Assembly: GCF_900110605.1 (NCBI RefSeq)
Contig: NZ_FOFI01000004.1
Span: 62,001-126,000 of the forward strand
Source: Epilithonimonas lactis
GTDB taxonomy: Bacteria > Bacteroidota > Bacteroidia > Flavobacteriales > Weeksellaceae
Reading direction: 5' to 3'
DNA: 64,000 nucleotides
Below the pieces are notes generated by a model that did no database searches, was not told the origin of the DNA, and saw only the letters and a program-made list of their open reading frames with translations. The translations under genes and the position numbers were made by a program. How positions within the stretch are numbered: the stretch's first letter is position 1; each line of letters starts with the position of its first letter. Shown here in pieces: positions 27,703-37,072 of the stretch.

Positions 27703-27742
27703 TTAGAAAACCATTAGAAAATTTTTAGAAATTCATTAAGAA
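27703..27742. repeat. Direct-repeat array with 11-bp period between divergent promoters
   Basis: Three exact copies of TTAGAAA (27703, 27714, 27725) and one variant TTAAGAA (27736) recur at exactly 11-base intervals, that is one helical turn, with 4-base spacers. Such 7+4 direct repeats are the typical footprint of OmpR/PhoB-family dimers. The array lies between the -7 boxes of the porin operon (27672-27679) and of the response regulator gene (27756-27763), ending 13 bases from the latter. Confidence 0.65.
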
Positions 27743-27755
27743 TAAAAATATGAGA

Positions 27756-27763
27756 TACCTTTG
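27756..27763 (+). promoter_or_regulatory. -7 promoter box for the two-component operon
   Basis: TACCTTTG matches TAnnTTTG exactly. It starts 13 bases after the repeat array ends, so activator bound there would overlap the -33 position. Confidence 0.55.
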
Positions 27764-27839
27764 CAGAGAATTTAAAGGACGATGATAATGAGCTAAATAA
27801 TATTAGAGATTTTGAAGTTTGTCCTATAACGATTTTGTT

Positions 27840-28529
27840 ATGAAAGTTTTAATTATTGAAGATAACGCCCGTGTTTCCGCACTTTTGAAAAGAGGTTTGG
27901 AAAGTCAGGGTTATCAGATTTATATTTCGGAAGATGCAGAAGATGCTTTGGTAATGGTCGATAAAATAGTGTTCGAGCTTGTGATCACAGATATTATGCT
28001 TCCCAAAATGAACGGAATCGAATTGAGTAAATTGATCAAGAAAAAAAATCCGGAACTTCCCATCATTATGCTGACCGCACTCGGAACGATCGATGAAAAG
28101 ATTGAAGGTTTTGATGCCGGCGCAGATGATTACATGGTGAAGCCATTCGAGATCAGAGAACTCTACGCCAGGATCAAAGCGATCTTGTTGAGAAAATCTA
28201 ATTCATCACAGAAAAGTGAACTCTCGGATCACATCGAATATCAAGATCTAAAAGTTGATAAAAATACCAACCGCGTTTTCCGAGATGAGAAAGAGATCAA
28301 TCTCACGCCAAAGGAGTTTAAGCTTTTGGTTTTTCTAATGAGCAACGCCGAAAGGATCCTCACCCGCGACGAGATCGCAGAGAATGTCTGGGGAAATCAC
28401 TTCGATACTGGAACCAACTATATCGATGTTTACATCGCATATCTCAGAAAGAAGATCGATAAGGATTTTGATGCAAAATTGATTCACACAAAACCTGGCG
28501 TTGGTTTTATTTTTACTGATCAGATATGA
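27840..28529 (+). CDS. OmpR/PhoB-family response regulator
   Basis: A 229-residue transcription factor from the ATG at 27840 (MKVLIIEDNARV); the frame upstream is not part of the protein. The receiver domain has the acidic pocket ED (7-8), phospho-acceptor Asp51 in LVITDIMLP and Lys in MVKPFE; the winged-helix domain (about 130-225) has LTPKEFKLLVFLMSNAERI and the recognition segment GTNYIDVYIAYLRKKID. Its stop overlaps the kinase start by 4 bases (ATGA), so expression is translationally coupled. It is divergent from the porin operon, and the repeat array between them is the likely binding site. Confidence 0.93.
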   Translation: MKVLIIEDNARVSALLKRGLESQGYQIYISEDAEDALVMVDKIVFELVITDIMLPKMNGIELSKLIKKKNPELPIIMLTALGTIDEKIEGFDAGADDYMVKPFEIRELYARIKAILLRKSNSSQKSELSDHIEYQDLKVDKNTNRVFRDEKEINLTPKEFKLLVFLMSNAERILTRDEIAENVWGNHFDTGTNYIDVYIAYLRKKIDKDFDAKLIHTKPGVGFIFTDQI

Positions 28530-29899
28530 GAATCGCTACCAGAACTGCGCTCAGCTATGCATTGCTGACTGCCGGGATCCTTTTTGTTTTTGCTTACGTC
28601 TTGTATTTTGTTTCCGAGAAGAATAGGGAAGACGAGTTCAATGACCGATTGGGCTACAAGATCATTTGGCGCTCAGAATTTATCTTCGATGCAAAGATCA
28701 ACAATTCCAAGATTAAAGAACTCCACGAGCGCAACAAAAAAATGCTGAACGAAGCGGACATCAGTGTTTACAACAGCAAAAAAGAACTGCTTTTTACAGA
28801 CATCAAACCTTCTTCCAAAAATCAACATTATTTGGATCAGTTGATCAGGTCTAATAAAAATCAGATCACCTGGCACAGAAGAGAACGCCAATATATGGCT
28901 TTCAAATACAGGTCTGATGAAAAGGACTTTTACATCATCGGCAGCGCAGTCGACGTTACCGGAATTGCTCATATTAAGGAATTTAAAAAGGATATTATCG
29001 TTATCTATTTCATTTCGATCCTCATCATTTTTATTATTGGTTTTCTGTTTTCATATTACACTTTGAAGCCTTTAAAAGACATTATTCTCCAGATCCGCGA
29101 TATCTCTGAGCATAATCTGAACAAAAGATTGATTGTTCCGAAAGCAAAAGATGAGATCTATGAATTGGCAGAAACTTTCAATTCGACCTTCAACCGTTTA
29201 GAAAAATCATTTAATAATCACAAACAGTTTGTCACAACCATTTCCCATGAATTCCGAACGCCACTTTCAACTTTAATTGCAGAACTTGAACTGGCCAAGG
29301 AACTGAATACCACGTTGGACGATTACAAACTTTCCATCGATAATGCTTTGCAGGACGCCAATCACGCGTCACAATTGTCATCGGCACTTTTAGATTTTGC
29401 ACGCGCAAGTTATGACGTCTCGCAGATCAGTTTTACGGATGTAAGGTTGGATGAGATCTTGGCAGATGCGAAGGTGGCATTACTACAAAAGAACCATCAA
29501 TACAGGGTTGGAATCAATTACATGGATGAACTTGCGGACAAGGACGAAAGCAATTATGATTTTCACGGAAATCCATATTTACTTCAAATCGCCTTTTTTA
29601 ATCTGATGGAAAATGCTTGTAAATATTCTCCAGATCAGTTTTGTAATGTCGAGATCGAGGTTCAAAAAAATGCTTTGGAAATTCGTTTTATAGACCACGG
29701 AATAGGCATTTCAGAAGATGATCAATCGAATATCTTTGACCTGTTTTACCGAGGAAACAACAAAAATTACAATAAGGGAAATGGCATAGGACTGTCCATT
29801 GTCAAAAGAATAATCGAAATTCATAAAGGTATTTTACAGGTCAGATCTGAGTTGCACGTTGGAAGCATTTTCAAAATCCGGTTGCCGGTTAAGAATTAA
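28526..29899 (+). CDS. Membrane histidine kinase of the OmpR-coupled system
   Basis: A 457-residue sensor. TM1 is about 8-30, an extracytoplasmic loop of about 115 residues follows, and TM2 is about 152-175. A HAMP linker follows (TLKPLKDIILQIRDISEHNL), then HisKA with His241 in ISHEFRTP, then HATPase (NLMENACKYS, GNGIGLSIVKRI). The layout is a classical periplasmic sensor. The signal sensed by the loop is unknown. Translation starts within the last codon of the regulator. Confidence 0.92.
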   Translation: MRIATRTALSYALLTAGILFVFAYVLYFVSEKNREDEFNDRLGYKIIWRSEFIFDAKINNSKIKELHERNKKMLNEADISVYNSKKELLFTDIKPSSKNQHYLDQLIRSNKNQITWHRRERQYMAFKYRSDEKDFYIIGSAVDVTGIAHIKEFKKDIIVIYFISILIIFIIGFLFSYYTLKPLKDIILQIRDISEHNLNKRLIVPKAKDEIYELAETFNSTFNRLEKSFNNHKQFVTTISHEFRTPLSTLIAELELAKELNTTLDDYKLSIDNALQDANHASQLSSALLDFARASYDVSQISFTDVRLDEILADAKVALLQKNHQYRVGINYMDELADKDESNYDFHGNPYLLQIAFFNLMENACKYSPDQFCNVEIEVQKNALEIRFIDHGIGISEDDQSNIFDLFYRGNNKNYNKGNGIGLSIVKRIIEIHKGILQVRSELHVGSIFKIRLPVKN

Positions 29900-29919
29900 A
29901 TTTGCCTTCGTCGTGGCTG

Positions 29920-30567
29920 TTAATCAAGAATATCATTTATCTTATCAATGTCAGAATTTTTATATTCCGAGTAGATGTGGGCATGAAATTCATTAAGCTT
30001 TTTCAACAGTTTTAGAAGCTCATTTTTTTCATCATCACTCAGTTTTCCAGATAATATTTTTGAGGTTTGGTCAACTTTTGAAACAGATCCATGAAAGATC
30101 TCTTCACCTTTCTTTGTGAGGTTGACGCGTTTGCTTCGTTTGTCATCTTCATCATTTTTCTCTTCCAAAAATCCTGCTTCCAAAAGTCTTTTGATAATTT
30201 GGGTTCCGGTTTGTTTCTCGTGGCCATTTCTTTCGATGAGTTGGATCTTGTTAAGAAAAGGTTCGTCTTTTAATCTGTAGAGATACGTGAATTCTTCATT
30301 TGCCAATTCGGGGAAATCTGCCAAACCTTTTCTGATCAATAATTTGGAATATCGTGCAAGCAAAAGCACTTGTTTGCAGATTTCGTTTTCTGTATATGAA
30401 ACCTGATGATTCTCGTTTCTGAATAGCTTTGTAGGGCTTTCATCTTTATATTTTTTATCATTCATCCAAACGCGAAAATCTTCCAGATCCGCATTGGGTT
30501 TGTATGAATCGGAACTTTCAAATTCTTTGACCTGCTGTAAGAGATCGATGAAAAAATCGGTTTGCAT
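29920..30567 (-). CDS. MarR-like winged-helix regulator
   Basis: A 215-residue protein. After an N-terminal segment of about 85 residues, a winged helix-turn-helix is visible (about 90-170: FPELANEEFTYLYRLKDEPFLNKIQLIERNGHEKQTGTQIIKRLLEAGFLEEKNDEDDKRSKRVNLTKKGEEIF), the MarR 'DxRS' wing with the D-D-K-R-S motif included. The length is longer than average for MarR. It is convergent with the two-component operon (20-base gap) and its targets are unknown. Confidence 0.8.
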   Translation of the reverse strand: MQTDFFIDLLQQVKEFESSDSYKPNADLEDFRVWMNDKKYKDESPTKLFRNENHQVSYTENEICKQVLLLARYSKLLIRKGLADFPELANEEFTYLYRLKDEPFLNKIQLIERNGHEKQTGTQIIKRLLEAGFLEEKNDEDDKRSKRVNLTKKGEEIFHGSVSKVDQTSKILSGKLSDDEKNELLKLLKKLNEFHAHIYSEYKNSDIDKINDILD

Positions 30568-30790
30568 AGTTTAATTTTCAGGTAAAGATATCATTTTAGT
30601 TTTTTTCAATTCATGATCAGCGCCAATCATTCTACAAATCGATTCTGAAGTTGGATTAGAAATCTATTTGAGATCTGGTGATGATGTTTTAAGTTTTAAA
30701 TTTAATTTATTGAAAAATGGTATATTATTTTACTAATGATTTTTAAAAGGTATATAAATTGTATAACGTGATGTGTTCAAATTATTAACA

Positions 30791-32230
30791 ATGAAAAAGA
30801 TTCTACTCACAGGAGCAACAGGTTACATCGGCAAGAGAATGATCAGTGTGATCACGGAGCAAGGCTATAAGGTCATTTGCTGTAGCCGCGATGTCAGCAG
30901 ATTCTCAAAACCATCTGGCATCAAAGATGAAATGATAGAGGTCATAGAGGTTGACTTTCTGAAGGAGGAAACTTTGAAAAATATTCCAGATGACATCTCA
31001 GGCGCCTATTATCTCATGCATTCTATGAGTACAAGCGCGGATTATGAAGAAGCCGAAAGGATCTGTGCTGAGAATTTTGTCTCTGCAATGGAAAGGTCCG
31101 ATTGTGAACACATCATTTATTTATCCGGACTTGTGAATCAAAAGGAATTATCCAAACATCTCAACTCCAGATTCCAGGTGGAAAAGATCTTGCAGAAATG
31201 CTCCGTTCCCACCACAGTTCTGAGAGCAGGGATCATCATCGGTTCTGGAAGTGCCTCCTTTGAGATTATCCGTGATCTTGTGGAGAAATTACCAATCATG
31301 ATCACGCCAAGATGGCTCGATACAAAATGTCAACCAATTGGGATTGCGAACGTCCTTGATTTCCTGAATTTTACCCTGTTCAAAAAAGAAGCTTACAATA
31401 AAAATTTTGATATCGGATGCGATGACGTCCTGACCTACAAAGAGATATTACTAGGCTTTGCCAAAGTCCGCGGTCTGAAAAGAACGATAATCACGTTACC
31501 GATCATGACGCCCAAGTTATCTTCGTATTGGCTATATTTTATCACATCTACAACATACAGTTTGGCCAGCTCCCTTGTAGGAAGCATGAAGATAGAGGTC
31601 GTCTGTAATAAGGAAAGTCTCTCCGAGATCAAAAAAATAACAGGCGTACACCCATTTTCGTACGAAGAGGCGTTGCAAAGAACCTTAGCGAAGATACAGG
31701 CCAACGAGATCCGCTCTAGCTGGAAAGACAGTTTCATCAGCAGCAGAAATGATTCTTCGCTGAAGGAATTCATTGAGGTTCCCCATTTTGGTTGCTTCAA
31801 AGATACAAGGAGTTTAAAATATGACGACAGGGAAAAGTGCCTGGACAGAGTTTTCAGTCTCGGCGGAAAAAACGGCTGGTACGGACAGAGTCTTTGGAAA
31901 GTGCGAGGTTTTCTGGATGTCTTGGTTGGCGGACCTGGCCTGAGAAGGGGAAGAACGCATCCATCACAACTTCATGAAGGCGATGCCTTGGACTTTTGGC
32001 GCGTCATCTATGCGAATCGGGAAGAGGGAAAACTGATTCTTTTTGCTGAGATGAAACTACCTGGAGAAGCGTGGCTGATGTTCAAATTGTATAGAGGAAA
32101 GTTGTGGCAAAAGGCCGTTTTCCGACCGAAAGGCGTGTGGGGACGATTGTACTGGTTTTCTGTTTTGCCTTTTCACGGTATTATTTTCAAAGGCATGCTG
32201 AGACGATTAGCTACCGCGCAAGTTAAATAA
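30791..32230 (+). CDS. NAD(P)-binding SDR with C-terminal DUF2867
   Basis: About 479 residues from the ATG at 30791 (MKKILLTGATGYIGKRM). Rossmann motif GATGYIG at 8-14, then a SDR-a5-like fold to about residue 300 with no clear YxxxK active site (LSGLVNQKELSKHLNSR). The C-terminal 150 residues (SLGGKNGWYGQSLWKVRGFLD, PGLRRGRTHPSQLHEGDALDFWRV) match DUF2867, commonly fused to this type of NAD(P)-binding domain in bacteria. The fusion suggests a redox or sensory enzyme of unknown substrate. It is 151 bases from egtD and probably separately transcribed. Confidence 0.8.
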   Translation: MKKILLTGATGYIGKRMISVITEQGYKVICCSRDVSRFSKPSGIKDEMIEVIEVDFLKEETLKNIPDDISGAYYLMHSMSTSADYEEAERICAENFVSAMERSDCEHIIYLSGLVNQKELSKHLNSRFQVEKILQKCSVPTTVLRAGIIIGSGSASFEIIRDLVEKLPIMITPRWLDTKCQPIGIANVLDFLNFTLFKKEAYNKNFDIGCDDVLTYKEILLGFAKVRGLKRTIITLPIMTPKLSSYWLYFITSTTYSLASSLVGSMKIEVVCNKESLSEIKKITGVHPFSYEEALQRTLAKIQANEIRSSWKDSFISSRNDSSLKEFIEVPHFGCFKDTRSLKYDDREKCLDRVFSLGGKNGWYGQSLWKVRGFLDVLVGGPGLRRGRTHPSQLHEGDALDFWRVIYANREEGKLILFAEMKLPGEAWLMFKLYRGKLWQKAVFRPKGVWGRLYWFSVLPFHGIIFKGMLRRLATAQVK

Positions 32231-32381
32231 CACTGAACAAGCGATGAATTTTTTGAGGATTTTCATTCATGAATAACATTCAGCTGCGTACTCAAAACAT
32301 CGATGCAGAATACTTTTATAGAAGTCAATTCTGCCGGCGGCAAGATAGTTGTAGTTCTCTAAAAACCAAAAAACGATATTT

Positions 32382-33365
32382 ATGAATTCACAGGTGGAAA
32401 CAGAGTTTCAGACGCAAAACGACTCCAAGGAAACTTTTCTAGCGGACGTTCTGGAAGGCTTGAGCAGCAGTCCAAAAAAATTACATTCAAAATATTTTTA
32501 CGACGAGGCAGGCGACAGGCTTTTTCAACAGATTATGAATATGTCCGACTACTATCTCACCAATTGCGAGCTAGATATTTTTAAAAATAAAACTGAGTTG
32601 CTAGCAAAAAGTATTTTGATAGATGATGAGCCTTTCGACTTGATAGAATTGGGAGCTGGTGATGCGATGAAATCCAGTTATCTGCTAGAACATTTGACCA
32701 AAAAAAATATCGACTTTACTTATATGCCAATCGATATCTCTGGACATATTCTGGATGAACTAAATGAAAAATTCAGCAGAGATTTGCCCGAGTTGGATGT
32801 CATCACTTTGGAAGGCGATTATTTTGATATGCTCGACAAGGCGATGACCATCTCACAAAGACGAAAAGTGGTCTTATTTCTTGGTGGCAATATCGGAAAT
32901 ATGGATATGGGAGAATCCTATCATTTTTGTAGAGAACTTAGAAGAAAACTCAATCGTGGCGACATTCTCCTGATTGGTTTCGATTTGAAGAAAAATCCAC
33001 AAACCATTCTCGATGCCTACAATGATGAAGCAGGAATCACGTCATCGTTCAATCTTAATCTTCTCATCAGAATGAACCGCGAACTGGAAGCGGATTTCGA
33101 TGTTCTGAATTTTCAGCATTACCAAACCTACGACCCGATTTCAGGCGCTTGCAAAAGTTATCTTGTAAGTTTGACGGAACAAAATGTTCACATCGGAAAC
33201 CAGATTTTTCGCTTCGAAGAAAATGAATTGATTGATATGGAAATCTCGCAAAAATTTTCTCAGGATGACATCAGCAAACTCGCACGGGATTCCAAATTTC
33301 ATATCATTGATGAGATTACCGATTCCAAAAATTGGTTTGTAGATTCCATTTGGCAAGTTCTTTAA
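32382..33365 (+). CDS. egtD: EgtD: L-histidine N-alpha-methyltransferase
   Basis: A 327-residue SAM-dependent methyltransferase that would trimethylate histidine to hercynine, the first committed step of ergothioneine synthesis. The class signature is SSSPKKLHSKYFYDEAGDRLFQQI, followed by the SAM-binding DLIELGAGDAMKSSYLL, LGGNIGNMD, and IGFDLKKNP. The length is normal. It is the first gene of a five-gene operon with egtB and a linked importer, and its 17-base spacing to egtB indicates co-expression. The ATG at 32382 is the only sensible start, with no Shine-Dalgarno, as usual in the phylum. Confidence 0.92.
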   Translation: MNSQVETEFQTQNDSKETFLADVLEGLSSSPKKLHSKYFYDEAGDRLFQQIMNMSDYYLTNCELDIFKNKTELLAKSILIDDEPFDLIELGAGDAMKSSYLLEHLTKKNIDFTYMPIDISGHILDELNEKFSRDLPELDVITLEGDYFDMLDKAMTISQRRKVVLFLGGNIGNMDMGESYHFCRELRRKLNRGDILLIGFDLKKNPQTILDAYNDEAGITSSFNLNLLIRMNRELEADFDVLNFQHYQTYDPISGACKSYLVSLTEQNVHIGNQIFRFEENELIDMEISQKFSQDDISKLARDSKFHIIDEITDSKNWFVDSIWQVL

Positions 33366-33382
33366 TTTTAAAATAAACTCCT

Positions 33383-34573
33383 ATGAAACAAAATTCCGTT
33401 CTTACAAAATCAAATTCTAAAACTGATTGGGCAGAGAAATATTCGGAAATTCGTCAGCATTCTACAAAAATCTGCGAGCCTCTGGAAATTGAGGATTACG
33501 TGGTTCAGCCAATCGTCGATGTAAGTCCACCGAAATGGCATTTGGGTCACACGACCTGGTTTTTCGAGACTTTCATTTTGGAACCCAATTTTCCCGGTTA
33601 TCAGGTTTTTGATGCTCAGTATAATTTTGTTTTCAACAGCTATTATGAAACGATTGGCGCAAGAGTTATCCGTACCGACAGAGGAAATCTGAGTCGTCCT
33701 TCCGTTTCTGACATTTATCAGTACAGAAAATATGTTGATGAGCAAATGGATGCATTCCTCCAAAGCGAATATTTAACAGAAGAAATCAAACCTTTACTCG
33801 AACTTGGTCTTAATCACGAGCAACAGCATCAGGAATTGTTGTTAACAGATATTAAATATATTTTAGGCCACAATCCACTTTTTCCTGCTTACAAAAATAA
33901 GGATATTTCGAAGAAAGAACACTCTGACAATATCGAAATGATTCACTTTGATGAAGGTGTTTATGAAATCGGTTTTCAGGGAGAAGGTTTCAGTTTTGAT
34001 AATGAACTGGGAAGACATAAAGTGTATCTTAATAATTTTGAAATTGCTGACCGCTTAGTTTCCAACCGAGAATATTTAGAATTTATGGAAGCAGGATGCT
34101 ATAAAGATTTCAGACATTGGCACGCCGAAGGATGGGATTGGGTGAAACAGAATGAAGCAAAATCTCCTCTGTACTGGCACTTGATTGACGGTCAATGGAT
34201 GAATTACACTTTAAATGGACTTCAGGAATTAGATTTAAATGATGCCGTTTGTCACATCAACTTTTACGAAGCTTCAGCCTTCGCCTCCTGGAAAGGAATG
34301 CGCCTACCAACCGAAGCTGAGTGGGAAGTTGCCTCCAATCATTTTGAGTGGGGAAGCCGTTGGGAGTGGACGAACTCTGCCTATTTGCCTTATCCAGGAT
34401 TTAAAAAAGAAGCCGGCGCAGTAGGAGAGTATAATGGTAAATTTATGGTCAATCAAATGGTTTTGCGTGGCGCTTCAGATGCAACGCCAAGCGGACACAG
34501 CAGAAATACATACCGCAATTTCTTTCAGACTGGCTTAAAGTGGCAGTTTACCGGAATCAGGCTAGCTCAATAA
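33383..34573 (+). CDS. egtB: EgtB: hercynine sulfoxide synthase (DinB + FGE domains)
   Basis: A 396-residue non-haem iron enzyme that joins hercynine and a thiol (cysteine or gamma-glutamylcysteine) with O2. The N-terminal DinB-like domain has WHLGHTTWFFE (His53/56) and the HEQQHQE motif (His145, His149), the usual iron ligands. The C-terminal FGE-sulfatase domain (about 195-396) includes RLPTEAEWEVA and WQFTGIRLA. EgtA and EgtC homologues are not in this window; EgtB types of this kind can use cysteine directly, which is an inference from that absence. It is second in the operon. Confidence 0.9.
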   Translation: MKQNSVLTKSNSKTDWAEKYSEIRQHSTKICEPLEIEDYVVQPIVDVSPPKWHLGHTTWFFETFILEPNFPGYQVFDAQYNFVFNSYYETIGARVIRTDRGNLSRPSVSDIYQYRKYVDEQMDAFLQSEYLTEEIKPLLELGLNHEQQHQELLLTDIKYILGHNPLFPAYKNKDISKKEHSDNIEMIHFDEGVYEIGFQGEGFSFDNELGRHKVYLNNFEIADRLVSNREYLEFMEAGCYKDFRHWHAEGWDWVKQNEAKSPLYWHLIDGQWMNYTLNGLQELDLNDAVCHINFYEASAFASWKGMRLPTEAEWEVASNHFEWGSRWEWTNSAYLPYPGFKKEAGAVGEYNGKFMVNQMVLRGASDATPSGHSRNTYRNFFQTGLKWQFTGIRLAQ

Positions 34574-34579
34574 CTGCTT

Positions 34580-35500
34580 ATGATTACAGTAGAATCGGTT
34601 TCAAAAATTTTCAACGGAAAACCAGCAGTGGATAATATTTCTTTTCAGGCCAATGATAAAGAGATATTGGTGCTTCTGGGAACGAGTGGTTGTGGAAAAA
34701 CGACCACTTTGAAAATGATTAACCGTCTGATAGAAGCAGATTCGGGAAATATTTTGATTGACGGAAAAAATATCCGTGACCGGAAAGTGGAAGAGCTGAG
34801 AATGGGAATCGGTTTTGTGATGCAGCATTCCGGATTGTTTCCGCATTATACGATTAAGCAAAACATCGCCGTTGTTCCGGAATTATTAAAATGGGACACG
34901 CAAAAAATTCAAAACACAACCGAAGAACTCCTGCACAAACTTCATCTCCCTGAAGATGTACTTTCCCGTCTTCCGAATGAATTAAGTGGTGGCCAACAGC
35001 AGAGAGTGGGAATTGCCCGTGCTCTGATTGCCAATTCACCAATTCTGTTGATGGACGAACCTTTCGGAGCTTTAGATAATATTACAAAGGCTGATATTCA
35101 TTCGGAATTCAAATCGCTGGAAGAACTTAAAAATAAAACCATTATTCTTGTCACGCACGACGTTCAGGAAGCTTTTGAACTGGGACAAAGAATTTGTTTA
35201 ATGGATAAGGGAAAAATTATTCAGACCGGAACTCCACAAGAAATATTGTATCGTCCCAAAAATGATTTTGTAAAGGATTTTTTTGCCGAAAACAGACTTT
35301 TATTGGAGTACAAAGTCGCAAGTTTGAATAATGTCAAATCTTTTATCGATTCAGAAATCATCATCGGTGAATTTCAGTTTACAGAAGAGACGAGTGTTTG
35401 GAATGCTTTACAGAAATTAAGTTCTGACCATAAAAACACAGATGCTTACGAAATTTTGATTAAAGCATTCAACGACTACCGAAAATTACAAATTGTATGA
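34580..35500 (+). CDS. EgtV-like ABC importer ATPase
   Basis: A 306-residue ATP-binding protein of the osmoprotectant/quaternary-amine (OpuCA) family. Walker A GTSGCGKTT (34-42), signature LSGGQQQRVGIARAL, and Walker B LLMDEP are all intact, with the D-loop and the H of VTHD. The extra C-terminal region (about 240-306) is regulatory-like but lacks an obvious CBS pair. The start is 6 bases past egtB and the end overlaps the permease by 4 bases. Linked to egtB/egtD, it is most simply an ergothioneine transporter ATPase like EgtV; a betaine/choline role is the alternative. Confidence 0.8.
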   Translation: MITVESVSKIFNGKPAVDNISFQANDKEILVLLGTSGCGKTTTLKMINRLIEADSGNILIDGKNIRDRKVEELRMGIGFVMQHSGLFPHYTIKQNIAVVPELLKWDTQKIQNTTEELLHKLHLPEDVLSRLPNELSGGQQQRVGIARALIANSPILLMDEPFGALDNITKADIHSEFKSLEELKNKTIILVTHDVQEAFELGQRICLMDKGKIIQTGTPQEILYRPKNDFVKDFFAENRLLLEYKVASLNNVKSFIDSEIIIGEFQFTEETSVWNALQKLSSDHKNTDAYEILIKAFNDYRKLQIV

Positions 35501-37065
35501 CACAGCAAAGTCTTTGGCAGTTCGTCATCGAGCAGCACGAAAAATTACTGACTCAGGTTGTACAACATTTGGGATTGACGTTTTTGTCATTAGTTTTAGC
35601 AATCATTGTCGGTTTACCACTGGGAATTTTGATTGCCCGAAAAAGAAAATTATCAAATCCTGTTCTTGGTTTTGCCGGGATTTTACAGACGATTCCAAGT
35701 ATCGCTTTATTAGGTTTTATGATTCCCGCTTTTGGAATTGGGGCAACTCCGGCCATCGTTGCTTTGCTGATTTATGCACTTTTACCGATTATCAGAAATA
35801 CTTTCACCGGAATTACAGGAGTTAATCCAACAGTCATCGAAGCGGCAAAAGCTATGGGAATGAACCGGAAGCAAATGCTTTTCAAAGTTGAACTTCCATT
35901 GGCAATGCCTGTAATTATTGCTGGAATTCGCACCGCTGCAGTTATTAATGTTGGTGTGGCGACCTTGGCTTCATTTGTTGCGGCCGGTGGTTTGGGTGAA
36001 TTTATCTTCGGCGGAATTTCTTTAAACAACAGCAATATGATATTGGCAGGTGCCATTCCTGCAGCATTATTGGCGATTTTGCTCGACCAGACGATTGCTG
36101 TTTTGCAGAAATCCGGCTATCAGTTTTTAAAGAAATTAAAATACATCATTCCTGCAGTTTTATTGGTATTTGGAGTTGTATATTTAATGAATTCCATCTC
36201 AGATAAAAATAAGTTAAAAGCAGGCTTTACACCAGAATTTATGGGAAGACAGGACGGAGATTTAGGTTTGCGTTCTGTGTATGGTTTGAATGTCAATCCT
36301 AAGGTTGTGAATGATGCAGTGATGTACAAAGCTGCTTTCGAAAATGAATTGGATTTAATTAGTGGATATTCCACAGACGGAAGAATCAAAGCGTTCGATT
36401 TGTATGTTTTGGAAGACGATAAAAAGATTTTTCCACCGTATTTTGCGGCACCGATTATCAAGACGAAAACATTGGATAAATTTCCTGAACTGGAAAAAAC
36501 TCTGAACTTAGTTGCAGGAAAATTCAACGATTCAATAATGACCGATTTGAATTACCGTTCGGATTATCTTAACCAAACGCCTGAAAAAATTGCCAAGGAT
36601 TTTTTAATGAAAAATAAACTGTACAGACCTTCCAGAAACGGAAATTCGGGAACAGTTCGAATTGGTTCAAAGATTTTCGGCGAGCAGTACATTCTCACAG
36701 AAATGTATAAAATGCTGATTGAAGGTTACACTAATTATAAAGTGGAAACCAAAACCGGATTGGGCGGAACGAAAATCTGTTTCGATGCTCTGATGAACGA
36801 TGCCATCGATTTTTACCCTGAATATACAGGAACGGGACTTTTAGTTTTATTAAAACCATCACCAAAATCCATCCAAAACGTTTCGCAAAGTGCCGATAAA
36901 ACGTATAAATTTGTAGATTCAGAATTCAGAAAACAGTATGGAATTCAATGGTTGGAACCGCTTGGTTTTAATAATTCTTATGCCCTGATGATGCGGAAAA
37001 AACAGGCAGAGGAATTGAAAGTAAAAAGCATTTCTGACCTTAAAAAATACCTGGATTCAAAATAG
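35497..37065 (+). CDS. EgtU-like fused ABC permease and substrate-binding protein
   Basis: A 522-residue fusion. Residues about 20-225 are the inner-membrane permease with six predicted helices and the coupling signature EAAKAMGMNRKQMLFKVELPLAMPVI. Residues about 235-522 are an OpuAC-type extracellular substrate-binding domain (KIGSKIFGEQYILTEMYKMLIEGYT, LGGTKICFDALMNDAIDFYPEYTGTG). Permease/binding-protein fusions of this kind occur in the EgtU ergothioneine importer of Streptococcus and Helicobacter and in OpuC-type systems. It overlaps the ATPase by 4 bases (ATGA) and precedes the EgtE-like lyase by 7 bases. The operon argues for ergothioneine or hercynine uptake. Confidence 0.8.
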   Translation: MTQQSLWQFVIEQHEKLLTQVVQHLGLTFLSLVLAIIVGLPLGILIARKRKLSNPVLGFAGILQTIPSIALLGFMIPAFGIGATPAIVALLIYALLPIIRNTFTGITGVNPTVIEAAKAMGMNRKQMLFKVELPLAMPVIIAGIRTAAVINVGVATLASFVAAGGLGEFIFGGISLNNSNMILAGAIPAALLAILLDQTIAVLQKSGYQFLKKLKYIIPAVLLVFGVVYLMNSISDKNKLKAGFTPEFMGRQDGDLGLRSVYGLNVNPKVVNDAVMYKAAFENELDLISGYSTDGRIKAFDLYVLEDDKKIFPPYFAAPIIKTKTLDKFPELEKTLNLVAGKFNDSIMTDLNYRSDYLNQTPEKIAKDFLMKNKLYRPSRNGNSGTVRIGSKIFGEQYILTEMYKMLIEGYTNYKVETKTGLGGTKICFDALMNDAIDFYPEYTGTGLLVLLKPSPKSIQNVSQSADKTYKFVDSEFRKQYGIQWLEPLGFNNSYALMMRKKQAEELKVKSISDLKKYLDSK

Positions 37066-37072
37066 AATTTAA

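Noticed and set aside
27635-27839. The two-component system as PhoB/PhoR
   Set aside because: Repeat spacing and the porin type are suggestive, but there is no phosphate transporter or other Pho gene in the window.
34580-37065. Transporter called simply as a betaine importer (OpuC)
   Set aside because: The family motifs fit, but the close packing with egtD, egtB and the EgtE-like lyase makes an ergothioneine-type substrate more probable. I kept betaine as an alternative.
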